A DNA stretch of 30,937 nt. Source: JAFNAG01 sp963824985 (GTDB lineage Bacteria > Acidobacteriota > UBA6911). The notes under the pieces were generated by a model that saw nothing but the letters and a program-made list of their open reading frames with translations, was not told where the DNA came from and did no database searches. Of this stretch, positions 16,422-24,396 are shown one piece after another; position 1 is the stretch's first letter, and every line of letters starts with the position of its first letter. The position numbers and the translations under genes are program-made. The stretch is taken from positions 1-30,937 of the forward strand of contig CAWGRQ010000014.1 of NCBI GenBank assembly GCA_963824985.1. Reading direction: 5' to 3'.

Positions 16422-16664
16422 GATCTTTTCCCGAGTGAAGGAACCTGCCGTTCGGGCTTCACAATTGAAATCCATTGGCTGCTCGGGGGGTCCCCCTGAC
16501 TCCGATCCCGGGTCGACCGAATTGATGATGCGCCGCGTACAGCGGGGAGACATGGAAGCGTTTGAGGAGATCATCCGGCGCTACCGGCGGAAGGTATATC
16601 GGGTGATCCGCAGCCATACGCGCGACTCGGAAGATGCCATGGAAGTGCTGCAGGTCACGTTTCT
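16411..16664 (+). pseudogene. ECF sigma factor N-terminal fragment
   Basis: From about residue 37 the frame matches region 2 of an extracytoplasmic-function sigma-70 factor. LMMRRVQRGDMEAFEEIIRRYRRKVYRVIRSHTRDSEDAMEVLQVTFL contains the typical 'GD.EAF..L..RY...VYR.....' and 'DAEDV.Q.TFL' patterns. Immediately after TFL the homology stops. Region 4, needed for -35 recognition, is absent, and the frame runs on for 28 unrelated codons to 16749. The following frame encodes the end of an anti-sigma-like protein. The start is uncertain (GTG 16411 with a weak AGGA site, or ATG about 16525). It cannot work as a sigma factor as it stands. Confidence 0.65.
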
Positions 16665-16666
16665 GA

Positions 16667-16915
16667 TACGACGTTTCATTCGAGGTTGCCCGCGCGCGGC
16701 GACTTCTGAAGCAGAAGCGCTTCCTGGACACCGAGCTGCGGGTTCCTGAAATCGAGCGGGCCAAAGGCCTGTGCGACGACCTGGAACGTTTCCTGCTCAA
16801 TGTGTCCACGTCGCCGGAATGCGAATCCCGGGATGCGATCGATAGCATGGGGCGCTTCATTGAAAAGGAACGGCTCCTGCTGCGCATCAACCTGCTGCAG
16901 TCGGGGATTTCATAG
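16667..16915 (+). pseudogene. C-terminal remnant of an anti-sigma-factor-like protein
   Basis: A second frame (offset from the sigma fragment, opened by an in-frame TGA at 16664-16666) encodes about 82 residues of coding character. It reads EVARARRLLKQKRFLDTEL, then VPEIERAKGLCDDLERFLLN, then SMGRFIEKERLLLRINLLQSG to TAG 16915. The 'LLDDLE..L......I...I...GLL.KI.LLQ' pattern is typical of the end of zf-HC2 anti-sigma proteins found after ECF sigma genes in Acidobacteria. There is no start codon and no zinc-finger domain. A GGAGG overlapping its end serves the next gene. Together with the preceding fragment it looks like an internal deletion that removed the sigma C-terminus and the anti-sigma N-terminus. 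Confidence 0.6.
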
Positions 16916-16924
16916 GAGGTTGCC

Positions 16925-17800
16925 ATGAGACGTTCGGGATGGAAGGCTCTGATACTGCTGGCGGCGCTCGTGCTGGAACCCGTCGCCGCACTCGCCGCCG
17001 ACTGGGCGACGGACCAGGAGATCTTCAGTCAGGGCAAGATCCTGATGTTCGATCTCAAATGGGAGGAGGCGCGCGGCACGTTCCAGCGCCTGATTCGCGA
17101 ATATCCCCGGAGCGGACTCCTTCCCCAGGCCTATTTCCACACCGCCTATTGCCTGCGGATGCAGAAGAAGCCGGAAGAGGCCCTTCGCGCCTACGCTCAG
17201 TTCCTGCAGAAATATCCGAACGAGCCTTTCTTCGCCGGCGAGGCCAGGCAGGCGGTGGTCGAGATTGCCGCGACGCTGTTCGAGCAGGGGCAGGACGGTT
17301 ATCGCAGCCAGCTGATCTCGGCCCTGCGCGATCCCAACAAGGAAGTGCGCTACTTTGCCGCGATTCGCTGCAGCTCGCTGAAGGATAGGGAACTCAGCGC
17401 CGTCAGCACCCCCATATTAAAGGAGATCCTGGCTAAGGAAAAACAGCAGGAACTCGTCAACTATGCGTCCCTGGCGCTGTTGAGGATCAATCCTGACGCG
17501 CTCGCCCGGCCGGAATCCAAAAAGGCTGAAAGGGAGTCCCAGAGGGGCAGGGCACAGGACAAGATGTTCCACCTCCGGATCTACGAGGGGGAGGAAAACA
17601 CGGCGCCCAAAGTCGAACTGGACTTTCCCGTGAGCTGGGCCCAGCTTGCGGTCATGGCGCTCGACGAGCCTACCAAGGCCGAGATTCGCAAGAAGGGCGT
17701 CGACGTCGACAATATTTGGGAGAGCCTGAATCGCCGGGGGGCCGCCAACATCCTGACCATCCGCAGCGGCAACAGCATCCTCAAACTCTGGATCCAGTAG
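16925..17800 (+). CDS. Exported TPR/HEAT-repeat protein
   Basis: This 291-residue protein has a signal peptide (cleavage after about residue 24, ALAAD). Two tetratricopeptide-like repeats follow at about 30-105: ILMFDLKWEEARGTFQRLIREYPRS and QAYFHTAYCLRMQKKPEEAL, then LQKYPNEPF. This is the CpoB/YbgF or BamD-like 'outer membrane lipoprotein' style. A HEAT-like stretch (SALRDPNKEVRYFAAIRC, about 138-155) comes next, then a charged linker. The C-terminus (FPVSWAQLAVMALDEPTKAEI) is not recognised. It probably scaffolds envelope proteins. The ATG has GGAGG 5 bases upstream, overlapping the anti-sigma remnant's end, so it was the third gene of a sigma/anti-sigma operon. Its stop is only 6 bases from the stop of the convergent signalling operon. 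Confidence 0.75.
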   Translation: MRRSGWKALILLAALVLEPVAALAADWATDQEIFSQGKILMFDLKWEEARGTFQRLIREYPRSGLLPQAYFHTAYCLRMQKKPEEALRAYAQFLQKYPNEPFFAGEARQAVVEIAATLFEQGQDGYRSQLISALRDPNKEVRYFAAIRCSSLKDRELSAVSTPILKEILAKEKQQELVNYASLALLRINPDALARPESKKAERESQRGRAQDKMFHLRIYEGEENTAPKVELDFPVSWAQLAVMALDEPTKAEIRKKGVDVDNIWESLNRRGAANILTIRSGNSILKLWIQ

Positions 17801-17806
17801 GTCCGC

Positions 17807-18406
17807 CTAATCGCCTTCAGGCTCTGAATAGTATGTATCCATGCATTTGGGGCAAATGCCATGGCTGAATTGGGCGCTGGAGTTGGCTTCGATATATTCT
17901 TCCAGGCGCCGCCAGGACTCCCGATCATCCCGGATCATGTGGCAGTGGGCGCAGATGGGGAGAATCCCATGCAACATCCTGACGTGCGCGAGCGCCGCCT
18001 CCAACTCGGCGACCTGGATCGCGAGGCGGTCTCTCAACTCGACCACGCGCTGCCCCACCTGGATGCGCGCGCGCAATTCGTCCGTATCGAACGGCTTGGT
18101 GACGTAATCATCCGCGCCGCTGCGCAGCCCGGCAACCACATCCTCCTTGCGGCCCAAGGCCGTCAGGAGAATGATGTAGACGGGGTTCCCGACCTCGGCA
18201 GCGCGCAACTCCCGGCAGATATCAACCCCACTCAATTCGGGCATCATCCAATCCAGGATTGCAAGTCCGGGGCGATCCTCCGCTCGCAGTACGCGTAATG
18301 ACTCATCTCCGGCGCTTGTGGAGATCACCTCATAACCCCATTTCCGGAGCGCGCTCTCGAGCACCTTGCGCGATGTCAGATCATCTTCAGCGATCAATAT
18401 CCTCAT
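17807..18406 (-). CDS. Response regulator with C-terminal four-cysteine domain
   Basis: This 199-residue soluble protein has a REC domain (residues 1-120; phosphoacceptor Asp52 in AILDWMMPELSG, conserved Thr in LLTALG, Lys104 in VTKPFD). A coiled segment (about 118-146) follows. The short C-terminal module has Cys152, Cys155, Cys185 and Cys188 (LPICAHCHMIRDD...FSHGICPKC). That module occurs after REC or PAS domains in many bacteria, with CxxC pairs probably binding zinc; its role is unknown. The CAHCH here also fits a heme-c pattern, but the protein is cytoplasmic, so zinc is far more likely. It is the last gene of the operon. Its ATG overlaps the preceding stop by 4 bases. Confidence 0.85.
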   Translation of the reverse strand: MRILIAEDDLTSRKVLESALRKWGYEVISTSAGDESLRVLRAEDRPGLAILDWMMPELSGVDICRELRAAEVGNPVYIILLTALGRKEDVVAGLRSGADDYVTKPFDTDELRARIQVGQRVVELRDRLAIQVAELEAALAHVRMLHGILPICAHCHMIRDDRESWRRLEEYIEANSSAQFSHGICPKCMDTYYSEPEGD

Positions 18407-19365
18407 TCCGATTTCTCCCCCCCGTTTTCCAGCGTCGTGATGAACACATCCGTCAGTTCCGGATCGAACGACAGGCTCTTTTCATCTCTCAGGTATTCAA
18501 TGACCTTCGCATGGGTCAGGCATTTCCGATAAGGGCGATCCGACGTCAGGGCATCATAGACATCCGCCAGGGCCACAATCCGGGCTGCTCTGGGGATTTG
18601 CAGCCCGGCAAGGCCCGAGGGATATCCCTTGCCGTCGAATCGTTCGTGATGATGCAGCGCGATATTGACCACCATGGCGGGCAAACCGGCGGTCCTGGCC
18701 ACTTCTCCGCTCCAGAGCGCATGCTGCTGGACTATCTCGCGCTGTTGCGCGTCTAAAAGGGACGGCTGATTCAAGATTGCCTCGGGAATGCCGATTTTGC
18801 CGCAGTCGTGAAGCAGGCTTCCGGACTTGATGTTTTGTTTCTCGCTTTCAGTCAGGCGCAGGGCATCGGCAATCTGGAGGGCGTAGCGGGCGACCCTCTC
18901 GGAATGTCCTTTAATGTATGGGTCCTTCAACTCTATGGCGCGCACCAGCGAAAGGAGCTTAGTTTCGTCACCGGTCTTCAGGCAGGCGATCACCCTGTGC
19001 CGGTCCAGCGCCGAGAACACAATGGTCCGGAATTCGTTCCGGTCCCAGGGCTTGGTAATGAACCGAAAAACCTCCCCCCGGTTGATCGAGTTGATGGCGA
19101 CCCGAAGATCGGCGCTGCCGGTCAGAAGGATGCGCATGCTGTCCGGAGATGCGGTCTTCGCCCATTCGAGGAATTCGACCCCCGACTTTCCCGGCATCAG
19201 ATTGTCCGAGATGATCACGGCAATGGCATTCGTTTTCACGATCTCCATGCCTTCGACGGCACTCGAAGCCCTGAATACCGCCAGACCCGGATCGCGACGG
19301 AAGAGCCGTTCCACCGCTTCGAGAATATTCCGGTCGTCATCCACGATCAGAATGCCGTCGGTCAT
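18403..19365 (-). CDS. HD-GYP response regulator, predicted cyclic di-GMP phosphodiesterase
   Basis: This 320-residue protein of the RpfG type has an N-terminal REC (Asp at VIISDNLMPGKSG, about residue 54; Thr in ILLTGSAD; Lys in FITKPWD). It is followed by a complete HD-GYP domain. Conserved residues are seen in KDPYIKGHSERVARYA (His), SLLHDCGKIGIPE (the HD pair), HHHERFDGKGYPSGL (GYP) and LADVYDALTSDRPYR. It should hydrolyse c-di-GMP when phosphorylated, lowering the second messenger. ATG 19365 is chosen because GGGGAGG stands 9 bases upstream; the ATG at 19374 directly abuts that site. It starts 18 bases after the previous gene and overlaps the next by 4. No GGDEF synthase is encoded in the window. 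Confidence 0.92.
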   Translation of the reverse strand: MTDGILIVDDDRNILEAVERLFRRDPGLAVFRASSAVEGMEIVKTNAIAVIISDNLMPGKSGVEFLEWAKTASPDSMRILLTGSADLRVAINSINRGEVFRFITKPWDRNEFRTIVFSALDRHRVIACLKTGDETKLLSLVRAIELKDPYIKGHSERVARYALQIADALRLTESEKQNIKSGSLLHDCGKIGIPEAILNQPSLLDAQQREIVQQHALWSGEVARTAGLPAMVVNIALHHHERFDGKGYPSGLAGLQIPRAARIVALADVYDALTSDRPYRKCLTHAKVIEYLRDEKSLSFDPELTDVFITTLENGGEKSE

Positions 19366-19383
19366 CGCGACCATCCTCCCCGG

Positions 19384-19947
19384 CTATTCACCCGGCTCCA
19401 GGTGGGCGCAGATCTCACGCATCAGCTCCTCCGGATCGCCGTTCCACTCCCGAAGTTGGATGGCGCCGTCATCATCACGTTCGACGCGGGTGATATTGGG
19501 GTGTTCCTTTTCGAGCCGCTCGATAAGCGCGGACTGCCTTTTGGTTTTTTCAAGCAACCTGCGTGCCGCAAGCATCAACTGTCGTTGCTGCAATCCCTGC
19601 CGGATGGAAACGCCCAGATCCGCGCAATCGCAGGGTTTGAGAAAAAAACGGGTGATGCCGCCGTTGTTGATGGCTTCGATCGCAACGTCCATCGTCGACT
19701 TTCCGGTCATGATAAATCGTATGGTATCCGGGTATCGGTCGCGCACGTGGCGCAGCAGGACGGTGCCCGACATGCCGGGCATCTCTTCATCGGTCACGAT
19801 CACATCCACGGGATGCCTGCCCAGCAGCTCGAGGGCCTCTTCGGCCGATGCGGCCATACGAATTTCAAATGGCTCTTTGCGCAATGCGCGGCAGATGCCT
19901 TCAAGCAGATGCCTGTCGTCATCCACCAGGAGGACGGTACCTTTCAT
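19384..19947 (-). CDS. Response regulator with C-terminal helical tail
   Basis: This 187-residue protein has a REC domain (residues 1-122; Asp53 in VIVTDEEMPGMSG, IMTGKSTMDVAIEAINNGG, Lys in FFLKPCD). A basic helical region (about 120-150, RQLMLAARRLLEKTKRQSALIERLEKEHP) and a short acidic end (GDPEELMREICAHLEPGE) follow. There is no recognised output domain. It may act as a phosphate sink, an adaptor, or a partner for a neighbouring regulator. Its REC domain is close to those of the genes on both sides, suggesting tandem duplication. The ATG overlaps the upstream stop by 4 bases. Confidence 0.88.
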   Translation of the reverse strand: MKGTVLLVDDDRHLLEGICRALRKEPFEIRMAASAEEALELLGRHPVDVIVTDEEMPGMSGTVLLRHVRDRYPDTIRFIMTGKSTMDVAIEAINNGGITRFFLKPCDCADLGVSIRQGLQQRQLMLAARRLLEKTKRQSALIERLEKEHPNITRVERDDDGAIQLREWNGDPEELMREICAHLEPGE

Positions 19948-21149
19948 AGCTTCACCTCACGGGGCGTCGGCGTGGCACCATGGGCTCCCGATTCGTGGAT
20001 CACCTCGACCCGGATCGGTTCCCGGATGCCATGGAGTTTCGCGAAATTTTTGATTCGTTCGAGAAGGGTTTCCGAGATCCAGTTCCCGGCCTTGATGAGC
20101 AGGGCTCCATTCCCCATCAGCACATCGGACAGCAGGATTTGCCCCACTTGCAGATCCCTGGCCGCGATGGAGCAGACAGTGCGTTGGACGCTCTTTGCCT
20201 GCGTGGCGGAAGGGGCGAAGCACAGGAAAGCGGCATCGAGGACCGCCGGATCGTACCATCCTTCCCGTCTCCTGAGCCCTTCGAGGGCTCTGGCTTTGGA
20301 AATGCCGCCGACCTCAGCCAGAACCAGGTCCATGAGGACCTTCAGCAATCTTGCCCCCATGGGAATATTTGTCCCCGCGACGGCATCCATTGGAAATCCC
20401 TGGCCATTGAAGCATTTGTTCTGATAGAGCACGATTCTGGCGACCGATTTCAGGCGCGGGATGTGGACGAGCAGATTGTGCCCGACCTGAGGCACGCGCG
20501 TGATCATTTCCTGCTCGATGTCCGACAGCGATTGGCCGGTTTTCATCTTGATGAGGATTGCAGGAGGTATCGTCACATGTCCGATCTGCGCCAGCATAGC
20601 TGCCAGCTCGAGTTCCCATGAATCGGAGATCCCGACCGCCCCGGCCAGCACTCGGATCGCATCGCGCAGGTGATGGCCGCGGCCGAACGATTCCGGATCT
20701 ACGATCGACAGAATTTCGGTGAGGGTCCGGATGCTTCCGTTCAGGGTCTTCTGGAGCAGCTCGCGCTCTCCTGAGATCAGTCTGTACTGGTCAATGCCGG
20801 CCTGCAAGGCATGGGCAAAATCCTGAGGCAGGCAGGGTTTGGTCAGAAAGCGGAAAATCCATCCCTGGTTCACGGCATCGATCGCGGCCCGGATATCCAC
20901 ATTTCCGGTGAGCATCATGCGCACGGAATCGGGGGACTGTTCCTTGGTTTTCGTCAGGAACTCGATGCCGTCCATCTCGGGCATGCGCAGATCCGAGACA
21001 ATAACCGCATAGGGTCCCTGGCTGTCCACGGTTTTCAGGCCCGCGGGGCCGCCGAGGGCCGTGTCGATCCGAAACTGCTTGCGGAAATGGCGCTGATACG
21101 CGGCGAGGATATTCGGGTCGTCATCCACCAGGAGAATCTTGTCGGTCAT
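19944..21149 (-). CDS. Response regulator with degenerate HD-GYP-like domain
   Basis: This 401-residue protein has a REC domain (residues 1-120; Asp53 in VIVSDLRMPEMDG, MLTGNVDIRAAIDAVNQG, Lys104 in FLTKPC). A helical linker and an HD-superfamily domain (about 140-310) follow. The metal-binding signatures are lost: the HD pair is AQIG (187-190 in AAMLAQIGHVTIPP), and the usual HHExxDGxGYP reads YQNKCFNGQGFP (242-253). Hydrolysis of c-di-GMP is therefore unlikely, while binding or a scaffold role remains possible. The last 80 residues (VQRTVCSIAARDLQVGQIL..DVLMGNGALLIKAGNWI) resemble the small beta domain often found with such HD proteins. Its start and stop both overlap neighbours by 4 bases. 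The family call is firm; inactivity is inferred. Confidence 0.85.
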   Translation of the reverse strand: MTDKILLVDDDPNILAAYQRHFRKQFRIDTALGGPAGLKTVDSQGPYAVIVSDLRMPEMDGIEFLTKTKEQSPDSVRMMLTGNVDIRAAIDAVNQGWIFRFLTKPCLPQDFAHALQAGIDQYRLISGERELLQKTLNGSIRTLTEILSIVDPESFGRGHHLRDAIRVLAGAVGISDSWELELAAMLAQIGHVTIPPAILIKMKTGQSLSDIEQEMITRVPQVGHNLLVHIPRLKSVARIVLYQNKCFNGQGFPMDAVAGTNIPMGARLLKVLMDLVLAEVGGISKARALEGLRRREGWYDPAVLDAAFLCFAPSATQAKSVQRTVCSIAARDLQVGQILLSDVLMGNGALLIKAGNWISETLLERIKNFAKLHGIREPIRVEVIHESGAHGATPTPREVKL

Positions 21150-22363
21150 GCGACTGCGCCTCTCAATGTCGGGTCGGCACTCCAGGCGCGCCAGTCGTCA
21201 AGACGAACGGCCTTGCCGACGGCATCCAGATATGTGAGATCCAGCCGGCTGGGCTGGCCCCAGCAGGCCCGGCCGGAACCATGCTCTCTTTCCAGTACAT
21301 TCGCGGCATGGACTGCACTCAAGGGGCTGAATGTCGTGTGCGCGCATTCGTTCGGGTGGTGGTGCAGCGCAACTGCCTCAATGATGGGATCCGGCAGTCC
21401 CCATAAACCGAGCAGGTAGGCGCCAATCTCCGCATGGGTTGCGCCTAGCACTTCGCGTTCAGCATCCTGTAGCACCAGGCCTCCATGAGCTGCCCGGGTA
21501 TGCACGAGTTCGTATTCCTGCGGCAGGTTGGCGGTCAGGACCAACTTACCCAGGTCATGCAGCAATCCGGCGGAGAAGGCTTCGGTGGCCTGGGCTCTTC
21601 CGGCAGCCTCCCCTTCCATGATCCGTTTTGCCAGCAGGCCTGCTGCCATACTGTGACTCCAGATCTGGTCGATGGAGCCGCCGGGGAAACGGCAGGCTTC
21701 GAATCTGGAGAAGGCATGCAGCGAAAGCACCAGGGATTGAATGGTCTCCAGCCCCAGATAGGCCGCAGCATCCATGGGATTGGATACCACGCGGCGAATT
21801 CCGAAGAAGGCCGAGTTCACCAGCTGAAGAATTTTGGCCGTCATCCCCGGATCCTTGGCGATGATCTCTCCGACACGGCGAATCGAGGCGTCGGGAGACT
21901 TGAGCTCGGCTACGATCTCCGCATAAAGGGAGGGAAGGCTGGGCAACACGCTCAGACGGCTGATCAGGCGCTTGATCGGGGCGTTCCCCAGCAATGCGCG
22001 CAATCCGAGCGCGCGCGCGACCGTCGATTGGAGCGCCTCCGCGTCGCACGGTTTCGACAGGTATTGATGGGTGACCCCAACGGCACGCATGATCAACTGC
22101 TGATCGGCATGACCCGACAGCACGATCCGGATGACATTCGGATACCTGGCCTTGACTTCGGTGAGGAATTCGAGGCCGTTCATCGCCGGCATGCGCATGT
22201 CGGACACGACGAGATCGACGGGCTGCTGCGCCATGAGTTCCAAGGCTTCGGGGCCACTGGCGGCAAAGTGCATATCCCATTCGTGACGCATGACACGCAG
22301 CATCCTACCCAATCCCTCCAGGATTTTTGGTTCATCATCCACAAACAGGATGGCTTTTCTCAT
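21146..22363 (-). CDS. REC-HDOD response regulator
   Basis: This 405-residue protein has a REC domain (residues 1-125; Asp55 in LVVSDMRMPAMNG, VLSGHADQQLIMRAVG, Lys in QYLSKPCD). An HDOD domain (about 135-340) follows, with LPSLPSLYAEIVAELKSPDAS, IIAKDPGMTAKILQLVNSAFFG, AFSAGLLHDLGKLVLTANLP and VALHHHPNE. HDOD proteins are regulatory members of the HD superfamily and often sit beside chemotaxis or c-di-GMP genes; few have a known activity. A trailing segment (about 345-405) is not recognised. Both ends overlap neighbours by 4 bases. Position directly after the REC-PAS-kinase suggests that kinase as its phosphodonor. Confidence 0.9.
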   Translation of the reverse strand: MRKAILFVDDEPKILEGLGRMLRVMRHEWDMHFAASGPEALELMAQQPVDLVVSDMRMPAMNGLEFLTEVKARYPNVIRIVLSGHADQQLIMRAVGVTHQYLSKPCDAEALQSTVARALGLRALLGNAPIKRLISRLSVLPSLPSLYAEIVAELKSPDASIRRVGEIIAKDPGMTAKILQLVNSAFFGIRRVVSNPMDAAAYLGLETIQSLVLSLHAFSRFEACRFPGGSIDQIWSHSMAAGLLAKRIMEGEAAGRAQATEAFSAGLLHDLGKLVLTANLPQEYELVHTRAAHGGLVLQDAEREVLGATHAEIGAYLLGLWGLPDPIIEAVALHHHPNECAHTTFSPLSAVHAANVLEREHGSGRACWGQPSRLDLTYLDAVGKAVRLDDWRAWSADPTLRGAVA

Positions 22364-24396
22364 GCGGCTTCGCTCTCCTGGCCGGGGCCGGACAAGGGCA
22401 GGCGAATAATAAATGTCGTCCCTTTGCCGATCTGCGTGTCAAAGGTGATCGTGCCGCCGTGCTTGTTGACGATGACCGCATGGCAGATCGCCAGCCCCTG
22501 CCCGGTTCCTTTTCCCACTTCTTTGGTCGTAAAGAAGGGATCATAAATCTTCGAGCGGATGTTCTCCGGAATGCCCGCGCCGGTATCGGAAATTCGAATC
22601 TCCGCCCAGTCGCCGTCGCGGCGTGTCGTCACCGAAATCTTTCCCCTTGCGTTCTCCTGGGTCTCAAGGGTCCCGGCGATGGCGTGCGCGGCATTGACGA
22701 TCAGATTCATGATGACCTGGTTGAAATCGCCCGGAAAACAGGGGACCGGAGGCATCGCCGGGTCAAAGTCGGTCGTCACCTCGGCAACATATTTGTACTC
22801 GTGGCGGCAAACGATCAGGGTGCTCTCGATCGCCTTATGAATATTGGTGGGTGTCTTTTCCTTCGTCCCCGGGTGGGAGAAGTCCTTCATGGCGCGCACG
22901 ATGGTTGCGACCCGATCGACGCCCTCCAGGGTCTGGGCGATGGCCTTGGGAATTTCCGTCCCGAGATAGTCCAGATCGGCCGCCTGAACCTCGGAAGCCA
23001 CACTTTCGATCAGCTCGGCGGACACGCTCCTTTGTCCGCAGGCATCGAACAGCTGGCCGTAAACGCGCAGCACCTTCTGGACATCCGCGAAGGCATCCTT
23101 GAAAAAGCGGGTATTGTCCCCGACATATTGGGTCGGCGTGTTGATCTCGTGGGCGATTCCGGCGGCCAGCTGGCCAATCGACTCGAGTTTCTGGGACTGG
23201 CGAAGCATCACCTCCATTCGGTCTCGTTCCAGCTGCCCTCTCTTCCGCTCCGTAAGGTCGCGAATAATGCCGACCGCGGTCCAGCGGCCGTTCATCTGCA
23301 CTGAAGAGAGCGAGAGTTCGACCGGGATTTCGGTCAGGTCTTTCCGGAGGCACGTCACCTCCACGGTTTTGCCGATGGCGTTGCCAAGCCCGGTTTGATG
23401 CCATGCCTGAAATGCCGCCTGCTGATCCGGGTACAGACGGGATGGCGCCAGCAGTTGGTGAAGGTCCCTGCCGATGGTTTCGCGGCCTGAGTATCCTGTG
23501 ATCCGCTCCGCGGCCGGACTCCACAAAGTGACCCGCCCATCGTCGTCCATCATGATGATGCCGTCCTGAGCGGCATTGACGACGCAGGTCAGCCGTGACT
23601 CGCTTTCGCGCAGCGCCGCCTCGGCAAGTTTGCGCTCCGTGATGTCCTGCAGGACGACCTCGTAATATCTCGCTCGTCCCATCAGGCCCCCGATTGACCG
23701 CGCGTTGATGCTGACCCATATCAGGCTGCCGTCGCGCCGGCGCAAACGAGATTCATAATTGTGAGTAAATCCCTGCTCCGCGAGTTGCCTGATGAGCCTT
23801 TGCCTATGCCCGGGATCTTCGTAAACTTCTTCCTCTGCATTACGCACCGTGGCTAGCAATTCTGCGGAAGTCGCATAACCCAGGATGCTGGCCAGCGCCG
23901 GATTTGCATCCAACAGCCGGCCCGACGGGTCCGTCCGGTACATTCCCATCGTCGAGTTCTCGAACATCTCGCGAAATTGTTGCTCCACATGCTGCAGCAT
24001 TCGTTGCGCACGTTGGAACGACGCGCGATAGTGGTGGAGGGAACTGTCGATCGTCGTCTGCAGGGTCTGGGGATCAAACGGTTTGGTCAGATATCCGATC
24101 GGTTCGGTTTCCTTCGCCCGTTCCAGGGTGACTTCATCGGTGGAACTGGTCAGAAAAATCACGGGGATGCCCTGATCCGACCGGATCCTGGCCGCGGCCT
24201 GCACGCCATCCATGTCCCCCGGGAGTCCAATGTCCATCAGCACCAGATCGGGCGGCGTTTCCCTGGCTGATGCCAAGGCTTCCAATGCGGTTGGGACCAG
24301 GCCGGTCACGTCAAAGCCGGCGCGGGTGAGGCATTTCCGGATGTAGGCACCCACGTCCAGCTCATCCTCGACGATAAGAATTCTCGCTTTTGGCAT
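22360..24396 (-). CDS. REC-PAS-PAS sensor histidine kinase
   Basis: This 678-residue cytoplasmic kinase has an N-terminal REC domain (1-120; Asp55 in LVLMDIGLPGDMDG, Lys in YLTKPFD). A coiled connector leads to PAS1 (about 138-255, ending VVLQDITERKLAE) and PAS2 (about 262-380, ending IIRDLTERKRGQ). The dimerisation domain has phospho-acceptor His416 (GQLAAGIAHEINTPTQYVG). The ATPase domain has N box NLIVNAAHAI, G1 DTGAGIP, F box DPFFTTKEVGKGTGQGLAI and the final GTTFIIRLPL. The extended DHp loop (EINTPTQYVGDNTRFF) marks a class often found next to receiver proteins. Because its own REC precedes the kinase, it can be switched by an upstream phosphodonor, giving a two-stage relay. Its ATG shares one base with the preceding stop. 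Confidence 0.92.
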   Translation of the reverse strand: MPKARILIVEDELDVGAYIRKCLTRAGFDVTGLVPTALEALASARETPPDLVLMDIGLPGDMDGVQAAARIRSDQGIPVIFLTSSTDEVTLERAKETEPIGYLTKPFDPQTLQTTIDSSLHHYRASFQRAQRMLQHVEQQFREMFENSTMGMYRTDPSGRLLDANPALASILGYATSAELLATVRNAEEEVYEDPGHRQRLIRQLAEQGFTHNYESRLRRRDGSLIWVSINARSIGGLMGRARYYEVVLQDITERKLAEAALRESESRLTCVVNAAQDGIIMMDDDGRVTLWSPAAERITGYSGRETIGRDLHQLLAPSRLYPDQQAAFQAWHQTGLGNAIGKTVEVTCLRKDLTEIPVELSLSSVQMNGRWTAVGIIRDLTERKRGQLERDRMEVMLRQSQKLESIGQLAAGIAHEINTPTQYVGDNTRFFKDAFADVQKVLRVYGQLFDACGQRSVSAELIESVASEVQAADLDYLGTEIPKAIAQTLEGVDRVATIVRAMKDFSHPGTKEKTPTNIHKAIESTLIVCRHEYKYVAEVTTDFDPAMPPVPCFPGDFNQVIMNLIVNAAHAIAGTLETQENARGKISVTTRRDGDWAEIRISDTGAGIPENIRSKIYDPFFTTKEVGKGTGQGLAICHAVIVNKHGGTITFDTQIGKGTTFIIRLPLSGPGQESEAA

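Noticed and set aside
17939..17953. CAHCH in the last response regulator as a second heme-c site
   Set aside because: The protein has no signal peptide or membrane helix, and the motif is part of a four-cysteine module that more plausibly binds zinc.
18808..20424. Long open plus-strand frame of 538 codons opposite the signalling genes
   Set aside because: It is antisense to three well-recognised regulators, has no ribosome site and no recognisable domain, and is an effect of GC-rich codon use.
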